From Sulfobacillus acidophilus DSM 10332 (GTDB taxonomy: Bacteria; Bacillota; Sulfobacillia; Sulfobacillales; Sulfobacillaceae), in assembly GCA_000237975.1 (NCBI GenBank), contig CP003179.1, positions 496,001 through 560,000 of the forward strand: DNA of 64,000 bases. Direction: 5' to 3'. The translations under genes were made by a program, and so were the position numbers. Shown one piece after another: positions 34,756 through 43,091 of the stretch (its first letter is position 1; the number at the start of each line of letters is the position of its first letter). The notes beneath the pieces were generated by a model. It made no database searches, was not told the DNA's origin, and was given only the letters and a program-made list of their open reading frames with translations.

Positions 34756-34844
34756 ATTTTTTGAGGGATACCCTTGAATTCCCGAATTCAGATTATATGC
34801 CGGGGGATACCTGATATCTGCAATCGGCGACCAGGTAGCACGGA

Positions 34845-35055
34845 AGTGGTGAGCGTGTTCGGTCACATCAAAGAAGACAGGCGGTTTTTGTTACGGGGGT
34901 TGGAAAAAGTAAGAACCGAATGGGGAAGCTTGAGCATCGCCCATAACCTCCTCAAAAAGGCCGGATGACCCGGAGGGTCATTTTTTCACCTGGTGTGTCG
35001 TGACCCCATATGCCGCCAACAAAAGAAGGCTGCCCCTTTTGGGACAGCCCCCGTT
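34845..35055 (+). mobile_element. IS1182-family 3'-end remnant
   Basis: Coding for SVFGHIKEDRRFLLRGLEKVRTEWGSLSIAHNLLKK (given here as key residues FGHIKEDR and AHNLLKK) is the C-terminus of IS1182-type transposases and stops at 34968. A terminator follows, then near 35029-35055 an imperfect repeat ending GGACAGCCCC, typical of these IS ends. The rest of the transposase is absent. Confidence 0.6.
34965..34986 (+). terminator. Rho-independent terminator
   Basis: ATGACCC-GGA-GGGTCAT is followed by six T. It lies directly at the stop codon of the IS1182 fragment. Confidence 0.7.
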
Positions 35056-35081
35056 TCCGACGTAGTCTAACGTGTTTATGA

Positions 35082-35378
35082 TTATGATTCCCTGTGTACT
35101 AGGAGTGGCAAAAATCCAGGCAAAAACCGGGCCACTTCCCATGCCGCAATGGACCCCCAACCCAACACCCGTGGGGCAATTCCAGGAAGTTTCGCGGTGG
35201 ACAGCGAAATATCAGTCACTGTCGCCGATGACATACTGCGGAACCCCATTTCCGTGCCCATCGTGTCCAAGGCGCACTGAAGACACGGAGTTATCCCCAG
35301 CACCGTTAGTGGGCCGACCATTAACGGTGCGATCTGATTAAAGCACGGAATCTCCATCCGTAGGGCAGCAAGGGCCAC
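35082..35378 (-). pseudogene. Possible remnant of a ThiF-like (E1) peptide-cyclisation protein
   Basis: The 98-codon frame contains IAPLMVGPLTVLGITPCLQC, resembling the GPL..PG.TPC..C segment of E1-like partner proteins in azole-peptide (TOMM) synthesis. No other such genes are nearby. The assignment rests on this one motif and is weak. Confidence 0.25.
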
Positions 35379-35477
35379 CGACCTGCTTGCTTCATAATAG
35401 GTCGTACATTCTCAATCCAATTGTACAGAAATCAATGAACAATCCTAGTTGTCTTGGCGATTTTTGAAGGAATATCT

Positions 35478-35690
35478 TCCACCCGCCATCCCCTAAAATT
35501 TTTACGAGCGTTGCTCGACTCACTTGAAAAAGCGCGGCCCAATGGGTCACCAACCGGCAGGACGCGGCAGATCGTTCCCAGTTGGCCAACGGTTGAGGAA
35601 CTAGTCTGGCCTCTTGGCACAATTTTTGGAGAACCTCTCTCGGCACCAACAAGGCCCGGCGAAGGTATCGGTTCGATTTCCGACTGCGGG
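35478..35690 (-). pseudogene. Remnant resembling an ImmA/IrrE C-terminal region
   Basis: In one minus-strand frame SRKSNRYLRRALLVPREVLQKL and LFQVSRATLVKILGDGGW resemble the ALL.PRE.L and V.R.TL..RL segments. These follow the zinc site in ImmA-type peptidases. No HExxH is present. It lies downstream of the intact ImmA gene at 35900. Confidence 0.3.
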
Positions 35691-35899
35691 CGTCCCGGGC
35701 CTGATGTGTGGTTGGCGGCCTGTGGTTTTCGGCCACGCGTGGCCTAACTCGCGCGATGGTAAATTGCGGGAATACTGAAGGCTCACGGCAGGAGAGCATC
35801 CTTGTTTGGAAGCTGCTCCCGATCCGTCGAATCCTACTGCCTTGTCTGAGGTCGGGAAAACCCATGATTGGTTTCTGGCCAAGTTCCGTATCGGGAAGA

Positions 35900-36508
35900 T
35901 CACTGACTGACCGATTGGCTGATCCTCAGTCGCTCCCACGCTCGCCATACTGGGCCGGGGCTGACCCATGGTACGAGGTCCTCCACGAGTCCGAAATCCA
36001 CCAGGGCTTGCAACAATGTTTGAAGACTGACGGCATAATACCGTGCCAGCTCCGTTATTGCGTGTGTCTGTTGTTCGGCCACAAACCATGCCATAAGCGG
36101 TTGCGGCGTGGCGCGATGGACTAAATCGTCGGGCGGGATGAGCAACGCACTGGCAAAGGCATCCGCCTCCCGCTCTTCAATCCATCGCCCCGGGTGATCA
36201 ATGGCGTGGGTCGTATCGTGGAAATAGTGGCCCAATTCATGAGCCACCGTAAAGCGCTGACGGATGCGCGGCGCCCGTCGTGCCACCAATATATGGCCAC
36301 CGTCTTGGCCAACCTTTCGCAAGAATATGCCGTCGATCTCCAAATCTTTTATGGCGACCCGAATATCCCAGTGCGCGGCGATGGCCATGAGATTTCGGGG
36401 AATTTGCTGGTATTGCCGGGGGACACGTTGGATAATATCCTGGGCAAAGGCCGCCGCCTCACGGCGGCGGTCGGCGATGGTCGTTTCGTCAATCTTGGGC
36501 ATCCGCAT
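35900..36508 (-). CDS. ImmA/IrrE-family metallopeptidase
   Basis: The protein has 202 residues. The zinc motif is FTVAHELGHYFHDT (HExxH), with the third ligand probably in EEREADAFASALLIPPDDL. The start ATG at 36508 overlaps the XRE regulator gene by 20 nt. Such peptidases cleave their partner repressors to switch mobile-element or stress genes, and the gene order XRE-peptidase matches that model. Confidence 0.9.
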   Translation of the reverse strand: MRMPKIDETTIADRRREAAAFAQDIIQRVPRQYQQIPRNLMAIAAHWDIRVAIKDLEIDGIFLRKVGQDGGHILVARRAPRIRQRFTVAHELGHYFHDTTHAIDHPGRWIEEREADAFASALLIPPDDLVHRATPQPLMAWFVAEQQTHAITELARYYAVSLQTLLQALVDFGLVEDLVPWVSPGPVWRAWERLRISQSVSQ

Positions 36509-36872
36509 CCTCCGACCCGTGCTCTCGCGCTTGTTCTCGCCGGAGTTGTCGCAAAATCCGGATATAGTCCATGACTTGCTTCCGATCTTGAGCGGACAAG
36601 CCGGTTCCGCGCAACGCCCATTCGAACGCATCCGGCTCGTCGGCATCGGGATTTTCCGGGGGGATCAAATCCCGTAACGTAACGCCGAGGACATCGGCCA
36701 CGGCGACCAATCGCTGGACGGTCATACCGACTACGCCGGATTCCAACCGGAGATATTGGGAACGTGACAATCCGACACGCTCAGCCACAACGTCTGCCGA
36801 TAACCCCACGCGCCGTCGTAACGCTCGGATCCGGCTCCCAATTCGGCGAGCCATCGATTCATCCGATACCAT
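36489..36872 (-). CDS. XRE-family HTH regulator, partner of ImmA-type peptidase
   Basis: The protein has 127 residues. HTH_3 reads IGSRIRALRRRVGLSADVVAERVGLSRSQYLRLESGVVGMTVQRLVAVADVLGVTLRDLI. The acidic C-terminal tail ends EHGSEDADAQD. The start ATG at 36872 is chosen by domain fit; longer in-frame starts lack support. It probably represses its own operon until the peptidase is activated. Confidence 0.9.
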   Translation of the reverse strand: MVSDESMARRIGSRIRALRRRVGLSADVVAERVGLSRSQYLRLESGVVGMTVQRLVAVADVLGVTLRDLIPPENPDADEPDAFEWALRGTGLSAQDRKQVMDYIRILRQLRREQAREHGSEDADAQD

Positions 36873-37579
36873 AATCGTTGCCTCCATGACCGTGGTGATG
36901 AAATGTACCTTCATTGTATCGTACGGAAGAGATGCGCGACAATATTTAATCTGAAGCATATTATGAACAAATACGCATGAACTACGACGCATATGTATTG
37001 TTTTAGCGCAACATTTTTGGTAGGATAACGATATGAATCGCCGAAGGATGGCCGTTGGTCTCCCGTGACCAGCCACCCCATCCCGTGAAGACCGGCACAT
37101 CAGTTGAGCGGGGGCACGCCGAGGGCGGACCCGCGGCCGGACTGGCTCCGATCACCATCGACGGAGGGTGCCTCACATCGCCTGGTCGGTCGGAATCCCC
37201 TTTTCGGTTAGCGCAGACGGGGCGTGGAGGACCCGCTCAACCCGGTAGTCGTTCGCCAGGGCCCAGGCGATGGCCTGCGTCGATGCCCGACAGCTTTTTT
37301 GGGGGTATAGCTGTCTGGGATCTCGGTGAGAGCGGGAGGAAATGCCCCCTCACGTCAACGAGGCTTGCGACGCCGCGAACGCCGTATCGTCGTCGGACCG
37401 GCGATGCGGGCCCCGCCCCGTCCCGGGTGTTTCGGCTAAGTTTATTTGGCTTTACTGACTTCAATGGTTTGTGAGGTTTTTGGTAAATTTAGATGGATTT
37501 CTTGGTGGCACCAGAGGAGGTCTCCAGGGAAAATACGAGGGCCTCGGACAGTTGGCACCTGTACCGAGGCCAGTGAAAG
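36873..37579. other. Region with no convincing gene between XRE and the transposon
   Basis: Short frames only. An AT-rich block (36880-37040) probably holds the promoter of the XRE operon. The GC-rich part 37100-37440 has frames without a recognisable family. Confidence 0.4.
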
Positions 37580-38230
37580 TTGCGATCTTTCTTGGCTATC
37601 TTATGGCATTTTTGGCCGTCCTTCAAGGCCTATGAGCAGAGTTGGGACGTTGCCTGGCCCACGATTACGTGCCCGAACGGGCACGGTCCTCTCGCAAAAA
37701 ACGGGACCTATTGCCGCGATTACGTGGATGCCCAAGGAGCCCATTCGCTACGCGTGCAACGGTATCGCTGCCGGCCCTGCCAGCAGACGTGGACGCTGTT
37801 CCCCACGTTTGCCACCCCGTTTTCGGCGTATGCCCAAGGCGTCGTCTGGGCGGTCGCCATCTGGCATCGGGAACACGGGTGGTCCTGGCGACGCATTCAA
37901 GCGTGGTGCACGGCCCATCATGTTCCAGTCCATATTCGCACGTTGCAACGCTGGGCGCGACAGTGGAGCCGACGCATGACGGCCTGTTTGCAACAATTGA
38001 TGGTCTGGATTGCGGACAACGGCTATCGGGATCAGGTGGATGTCTGGGGGCGGGTGGACACGGATACGGCGTTTCAGGCATGGCGACAGTTGTGGCGCGG
38101 CCTGCAGCAGCGTATGGCCGCGTGGCGGAGGGGATCCCTTTGGGTGGGACCGACGCTCTTGGGTTTAGGCTGTCACACGGAATGCCGAATGGCACGGGGA
38201 CCAACGGCTGGGGTAGGGTCAGGTGATTGA
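37580..38230 (+). CDS. DUF6431-like zinc-finger protein of a DDE transposon
   Basis: The 216-residue protein starts at TTG. CPNGHG and YRCRPCQQTWTLFPTFATPF form a zinc-finger-like N-terminal domain, followed by a Trp/Arg-rich helical region (WSWRRIQAWCTAHHVPVHIRTLQRWARQW). Proteins of this kind are found next to DDE transposases. Here it precedes such a gene by 30 nt. The C-terminal end after HTECRMARG may be altered. Confidence 0.55.
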   Translation: MRSFLAILWHFWPSFKAYEQSWDVAWPTITCPNGHGPLAKNGTYCRDYVDAQGAHSLRVQRYRCRPCQQTWTLFPTFATPFSAYAQGVVWAVAIWHREHGWSWRRIQAWCTAHHVPVHIRTLQRWARQWSRRMTACLQQLMVWIADNGYRDQVDVWGRVDTDTAFQAWRQLWRGLQQRMAAWRRGSLWVGPTLLGLGCHTECRMARGPTAGVGSGD

Positions 38231-38260
38231 CCATTTCTGCCATGAGGAGGCTGATGACCC

Positions 38261-38857
38261 ATGTTGTCATCTCGGACGACACCCGAACTAATTGCGGCGT
38301 TTCGTTACCATGTCATTGCTCCGTTAGTGAGTCGACCGCTCTCGTATGGCGAGCAGCGTGCGCTCATTCAGACCCTCTGCCAGCAAATCTGGCAGGCGCC
38401 CGATGGCGAGCCGGTAACCCTGAGTCCGCGCACGATTTATCGGTGGTTGGCGGCGTATCGTGCCGGCGGTTGGACGGCCTTAGCGCCCGCGCCGCGGGCG
38501 GATGTAGGCACCATGCGCCATCTTGATCCGGAAATCTTAGCTCTCGCTATCCAACTCCGTGAAGAAAATCCCACCCGGTCTGTCCAACAGATTATTCGGG
38601 TGATGGAGTTGGCCCACCGGATTGAGCCGGGATCGGTGAAATATAGCACGCTTACGTACCACTTTCGTCGGCGGGGTGTTCTGGCAAAACAAGCGCCCGA
38701 TCCGGAGCACGTTCTCCGGCGCCGCCAAGCCCCGTATGCGAATGCGGAATGGCAAGGTGACACCCAGTATACGGTCCGTCTTCCGGATCCAGCCCGACCG
38801 GGCCGGACCAAACAAGCCTATCTCTTTGCATTCATCGACGATTACAGTGGATGTTAG
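38261..38857 (+). pseudogene. HTH/rve DDE transposase, truncated by IS3
   Basis: The protein begins with HTH segments (PVTLSPRTIYRWLAAYRAGGWTALAPAPRADVG) as in Mu/IS481-like transposases. It enters the rve domain at EWQGDTQYTVRL (first catalytic Asp) and AYLFAFIDDYSG. It is cut at that point by the IS3 element starting near 38862, so the remaining acidic residues are lost. Confidence 0.8.
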
Positions 38858-38922
38858 TCTAAATTGTGGACACCTCGAATTGAGACAGGGTGATACAATA
38901 ATTCTCCATTGAGGTGAATCCG

Positions 38923-39210
38923 ATGGCCAATCCGTATGATTGAGCGTTTAAAGAACAAGCGATTCAACTCGTGTTGACCCAACAAAAAAGTGGGGCCCAA
39001 ATGGCCCGCGAACTGGGCATTCCCAGCAAAACCTTGTATGCCTGGGTTGCTGCCGACAAAGCCGACCCGGTCGAACCCTTTGTGGGCAGTGGGCATCTGA
39101 CAGCGGAGGACCAAGCTCTGCGCGATTTGCAGCGGCGTATTCGGGATCTCGAAGAGGAAAATGCGATCCGAAAAAAAGCGATGCGCCTCGTCACCAACGA
39201 TCGGAAGTAA
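38923..39210 (+). pseudogene. IS3 OrfA with early in-frame TGA
   Basis: MANPYD is followed by TGA at 38941 and then AFKEQAIQLVLTQQKSGAQMARELGIPSKTLYAWVAADKADP to a coiled coil (LRDLQRRIRDLEEENAIRKKA). An A7 run (about 39172-39178) near the end is the expected frameshift site. Translation could only restart at an internal ATG (38971 or later). Confidence 0.75.
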
Positions 39211-40074
39211 TCTTTCAGTTCATTCATGAACACCGCTCACCTTCTCGATCACGAAGATGTGCCCGATCCTCGACGTCTCGCGAAGCGGGCATGATGCCTG
39301 GTGCCATCGCCCTCCCAGTCCCCGGGCACAAGCCCGAGCTCGGCGGGTCGAACGGATTCGAGCGGTGTTTACGGCATCGGGCGAACAATATGGCAGCCCC
39401 AAAATCACCGCCGTGTTATGGCGGGAGGCGAGCACATGAGTCAAATAACGGTGGCGCGGTTGATGCACGACCATCGGCTGCGGTCCCGGGTCGTGCGCCA
39501 ATATAAGGCCACGACCCATTCGCGGCACGCATTCCCCGTACACGAGAACGGGCTGAATCAAGCCTTTACCACGGATCGCCCGCATGCCGTGTGGATGGCG
39601 GATATCCCGGACATCCCCACCGAGGAAGGCTGGCTCTCTTGAGCCAGCCTCCAGGACTTGTATATCCGAAAAATTGTGGGATGGGCGGTGGATCGGCGCA
39701 TGACGCAAGACTGAGTTTTCCGGGCCTTAGACCGCGCGGTCACGCACAGCCGGCCGCCGGCTGGCGTGCTGCATCACTGGAATCGCGGGAGCCCATAGGC
39801 CGCGACGGCGTACCAAGAGCACCTTCAGCAATACGGGATGACGGCCAGCATGAGTCGGAAGGGGAATTGCGATGATAATGCCATGATGGAATCATGGCAT
39901 AGCCTCCTGAAAAAGGAGCTCATTGACCTGACGAAATTTCGAAGCCGAGACGAAGCCGAACGGGCAATCTTTGCCTATATCGAGATTTTCTATAATCGGC
40001 AGCGGATCCATGGTGCCCTGGATTATCAGACTCCGGCCGAGGCCGATGCGGCGTATCATGCGCGACACGGCTAA
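39204..40074 (+). pseudogene. IS3 OrfB with several stops and frameshifts
   Basis: Pieces in different frames give FQFIHEHRS, MCPILDVSRSG, RAVFTASGEQYGSPKITAVLW, VWMADIPDIPTEEGWLS (TGA), ASLQDLYIRKIVGWAVDRRMTQD (TGA), and MTASMSRKGNCDDNAMMESWHSLLKKEL. The last piece, with RSRDEAERAIFAYIEIFYNRQRIHGALDY, is the C-terminal part of the catalytic domain. Confidence 0.8.
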
Positions 40075-40109
40075 TGTCTCCATTTCGGGTGTCCATTTTA
40101 TTGACATAG

Positions 40110-40464
40110 GTCCAGTGTTGCAGTCCTGAACCGACAATCCCGGGTTGCCGGTCCCCGGCGTTCGACGCGCTAACCCATCCGTTTCGCCGCGTTTGGGGTA
40201 GGAAGCGGGGCACAGCAGGGATGGAGCCAAATCGTGATCTACTGGATCGCTGGGCGAGACGAAAAAGACCAAGAGAACAATCGCTCCGATCTGCGGCACG
40301 GCACTGATCAGGAGCCACCAGCCGGATCGGCCTACGTCATGTAACCAACGGAATACGATCCGCTTGCGTTGGACAATGTCGGGGTTTCTGATGGTTTGGT
40401 AAGTTAATAACAAGCCGTCCGTCCCCCGTTTTATCCCAGCCCCCCAATGAGTGTCAACAATCAC
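40110..40464 (-). pseudogene. DUF805 membrane-protein fragment
   Basis: RWLHDVGRSGWWLLISAVPQIGAIVLLVFFVSPSDP is the signature of the DUF805 C-terminal membrane hairpin. The N-terminal two membrane segments are missing and replaced by unrelated sequence. The 3' part is adjacent to the IS3 end. Confidence 0.55.
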
Positions 40465-40504
40465 AGGGGCTTTGTAAAATACTTTGAAGGAGGCTCTTTA
40501 AGGC

Positions 40505-40648
40505 ATTGCGTCGGGCGAGCCTGTTATCATCGAAAATCCGGATCGCTCAACGATTATTGGTGCCATTGTGTTTCATCCTACAACGAGCGGTGCGGTTGGT
40601 GGCTTAACTGGATTCGACGCTGCTGGTTTCTTGGATGGCATTCAATAA
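40505..40648 (+). other. Small open frame upstream of the GHKL ATPase gene
   Basis: A 47-codon frame without ATG/GTG/TTG start reads ASGEPVIIENPDRSTIIGA and then a Gly-rich hydrophobic stretch (SGAVGGLTGF). GGAGG lies 16 nt before an ATT codon at 40505. It may be a truncated gene end, or the upstream ATG at 40447 may have been joined to it before a frameshift. Confidence 0.25.
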
Positions 40649-40766
40649 GCTGAATAATAGGGATATCAGCTAAGCCGAGAGACCCAGACGGCCCATCAGT
40701 GAGTGTTACCAAGCTCGAAGCCTGGCTATTGCCAAGCAAGTGACTATGGGGAAAGGTGGCGGTTGA

Positions 40767-40901
40767 TTGAGCGCGTTCGATTCATTGTCCGAAACGGATC
40801 AGCGATGGCACGCCCTGCAACGGCAGTTGGTCAACGACTCCTTGCGCCTGCTCATGGGGGAGTCACACAAATTAGGACTTGATCCTCGACGGCGCCGTTA
40901 A
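40767..40901 (+). CDS. Small ORF (44 aa) upstream of the GHKL ATPase
   Basis: TTG 40767 follows GAAAGGTGGCGG. The product begins with SAFDSLSETDQRWHALQRQ and ends LGLDPRRRR, a short helical, charged peptide. It might be a remnant. The 130 nt to 41032 are AT-rich and hold the likely promoter of the next two genes. Confidence 0.25.
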   Translation: MSAFDSLSETDQRWHALQRQLVNDSLRLLMGESHKLGLDPRRRR

Positions 40902-41031
40902 CATCGGAAGCTTACACTGACCAAGCATCATCAATAATTCATAGAATTTACAAAATTTAGGTGCGGAGAACGAGATTGAATTACAATGGTCATCAAGAAA
41001 AAATTTCGACACTGGTTAAGGGGGGCAATTT

Positions 41032-43029
41032 ATGGCGGCTAATAATAAGTATCAAATGGTTATTTCTCGTCAAACCATAGACAAACTTGGAATCAAATTA
41101 TATGACAGAGTTTCAGCGGTGTTGGCCGAACTAATTGCCAACGCCTACGATGCCGATGCCACTTTCGTACGTATATTTGCTCCTTTGGGAGTATACCTTA
41201 CTTCGAAGACCTCAGATTTTCACGAACAAGATCAGCAATACACAATAATAATCGAAGACAATGGCCACGGAATGACTGCCGAAGAAGTCAACGAGTTTTA
41301 TCTAAAGGTTGGTACCGATCGGCGACGAGATTCAAGGCGCGGATCGTTGTCACGTGTTCGACAGCGAAAAGTAATGGGAAGGAAGGGAATCGGCAAGTTA
41401 GCCCCTTTTGGTATCTGTAAAGAAATTGAAATAATTACTGCTGGTGGCGATCCTATCCCAGGTGAGGGCTATGTCGTCTCGAATTTTATTATGAAACTGG
41501 ACGGAATTTTAGAAGAAAGCATAGAACCATATGCTCCGATTCCCGGAGAGCTAGATGATACACGTTCATCTCTAACGGGAACTAAGATTATTTTGAGAAA
41601 TTTTGCCCATCGTTTTGTTCCCGACAAAGAATCACTACACCGACAATTAGCGGCTCGATTTGGCCTGTCGAGGAGCGAGTGGGAAGTCGAGGTGCACGAT
41701 ACTTTAACCAAAGATTCATTTTTTGTTGGAGAATTGCAAATCGACATTTTGGATGATACACGGATAGACTTAGAGAACCGTCCAATCGTGCTCGACAACC
41801 AACGAATTTTACCTATCACCGGATGGGTTGCTTACGCCAAGACATCATACAGGGATGAAGTGATGGCGGGCATCCGGATTTATTCTCGAGGAAAAATTGT
41901 TGCTCAGACTCGAGATTTTGACATTCCCTCAGGGTTTACGGGGGAATACAAAATGCGAAGTTATTTAGTGGGCGTCGTTCATGCCGATTGGTTAGATGAA
42001 GAAGAAGATCTTATTCGATCTGATCGACAAGATATCCTATGGAATACTGAATATGGCCAAGCTTTGCAACAATGGGGTCGCTCTTTGATTTCCGAATTGG
42101 CCGCTCGGGCTGAAACGTCCATTCAGCGACGGACATGGGACGAATTTTTGGACATCTCTCAACTTAGGGACCGTCTCGAGGCGGAGTTTCCAAACACTGC
42201 CGAATTAAAGTCGAGCGTTATGGACGCAGCAAAAGTTTTACTAAAAGGAGTAGATCGGGACCTATTGCGAAATCAAGATTTTATTGACAGTGTTGTTAAC
42301 TTAGCATTTGCCTTAGGACCACATCGAACTCTTTTGAACAAACTTCGTGAGGCTGCAGAAGCTAGTAACTCGCCGTTTGGGACCGTAGTTGAGCTTTTTC
42401 GAAGCGCACGTATTGCTGAAGCTTATTCATTGGGCCAAATCGCGTATGAACGGGTCAAATCCGTTGAGCGATTGGAAACATTGATTCATACCGCAGGTAC
42501 GGATGAATTAGAGCTTCAGCACCTTATTGAGTCTGCTCCATGGTTGATCGCGCCAGACTGGACGCCGCTAAGCGCGAATCAATCTTTGAATCGATTTCGG
42601 ATGGCATTTGAAAAGTGGTATACACTGGAACACGATAAACCTATTACCACGACTGCCATCGGATGTTCCTCTATGCGGCCGGACTTTATATTGATAAACC
42701 TGCGCGGAGAATTGCATATAGTTGAAATTAAAGAGCCGTCTCATACCCTTCACGACGATGAATTCAAGAGAATAATCAATTATAATGATGCAATCACAAG
42801 CTTCCTTGAACAAAACCCTGCCTACAGACAGGATTTTCCAAATGTGGTTGTGACTCTCATCTGTGACAAAGTTAGTCTTCAGGAAACTGTTAATAAACAG
42901 CTATTAGCTGCTCTTGAACGTGATGGAGCTCTTGTGCGGCGTACATGGATTGAATTTCTTCGAAGCACACAACAAGCTCATGAAGACTTTCTTGAAACTG
43001 TGAGGCAATCAGGAGAGATTAATACCTAG
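41032..43029 (+). CDS. MORC/MutL-like GHKL ATPase with C-terminal PD-(D/E)XK nuclease motif
   Basis: The protein has 665 residues. N-box is ELIANAYDAD (33-42), G1 box is EDNGHGM (75-81), G2 is GRKGIGKLAPFG (116-127), and a G3-like SLTGTKI follows. Together these give a complete GHKL ATP site of the MutL/MORC type (HATPase_c_3). The middle region is a probable S5-like and helical linker. The C-terminal domain carries RPDFIL (Asp551) and HIVEIKEP (Glu565, Lys567), a classic PD-(D/E)XK nuclease core as in Shedu-like or Mrr-like domains. It sits 2 nt before a long-form C5 methyltransferase start. ATP-driven DNA cleavage controlled by methylation is inferred. Base composition is more AT-rich than the flanks. 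Confidence 0.85.
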   Translation: MAANNKYQMVISRQTIDKLGIKLYDRVSAVLAELIANAYDADATFVRIFAPLGVYLTSKTSDFHEQDQQYTIIIEDNGHGMTAEEVNEFYLKVGTDRRRDSRRGSLSRVRQRKVMGRKGIGKLAPFGICKEIEIITAGGDPIPGEGYVVSNFIMKLDGILEESIEPYAPIPGELDDTRSSLTGTKIILRNFAHRFVPDKESLHRQLAARFGLSRSEWEVEVHDTLTKDSFFVGELQIDILDDTRIDLENRPIVLDNQRILPITGWVAYAKTSYRDEVMAGIRIYSRGKIVAQTRDFDIPSGFTGEYKMRSYLVGVVHADWLDEEEDLIRSDRQDILWNTEYGQALQQWGRSLISELAARAETSIQRRTWDEFLDISQLRDRLEAEFPNTAELKSSVMDAAKVLLKGVDRDLLRNQDFIDSVVNLAFALGPHRTLLNKLREAAEASNSPFGTVVELFRSARIAEAYSLGQIAYERVKSVERLETLIHTAGTDELELQHLIESAPWLIAPDWTPLSANQSLNRFRMAFEKWYTLEHDKPITTTAIGCSSMRPDFILINLRGELHIVEIKEPSHTLHDDEFKRIINYNDAITSFLEQNPAYRQDFPNVVVTLICDKVSLQETVNKQLLAALERDGALVRRTWIEFLRSTQQAHEDFLETVRQSGEINT

Positions 43030-43091
43030 AGATGCCAAACCATTTTGCGTCTTCGTTAAAAATTGCGGTTATCAGCTTGAATGGAGGACAA

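Larger units (their letters stand above)
38862..40100 (+). mobile_element. Degenerate IS3-family element
   Basis: Imperfect terminal repeats TGGACACCTCGAA (38867) and the inverse of TTTCGGGTGTCCA (40083-40095) enclose orfA and orfB. Both genes carry stop codons or frameshifts, so the element is dead. Confidence 0.75.

Noticed and set aside
37642-38226. 194-codon overlapping frame inside the DUF6431-like gene
   Set aside because: The other frame carries the Cys pairs and HTH-like pattern; this one is Arg/Gly-rich shadow.
34474-39720. Several in-frame TGA codons (GNAT at 34474; IS3 at 38941, about 39640 and 39713) as evidence for TGA recoding
   Set aside because: Intact genes of the window use TGA as a normal stop (istB, coxM, coxS). 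The TGA-bearing IS3 genes also contain frameshifts, so these are ordinary pseudogenes.
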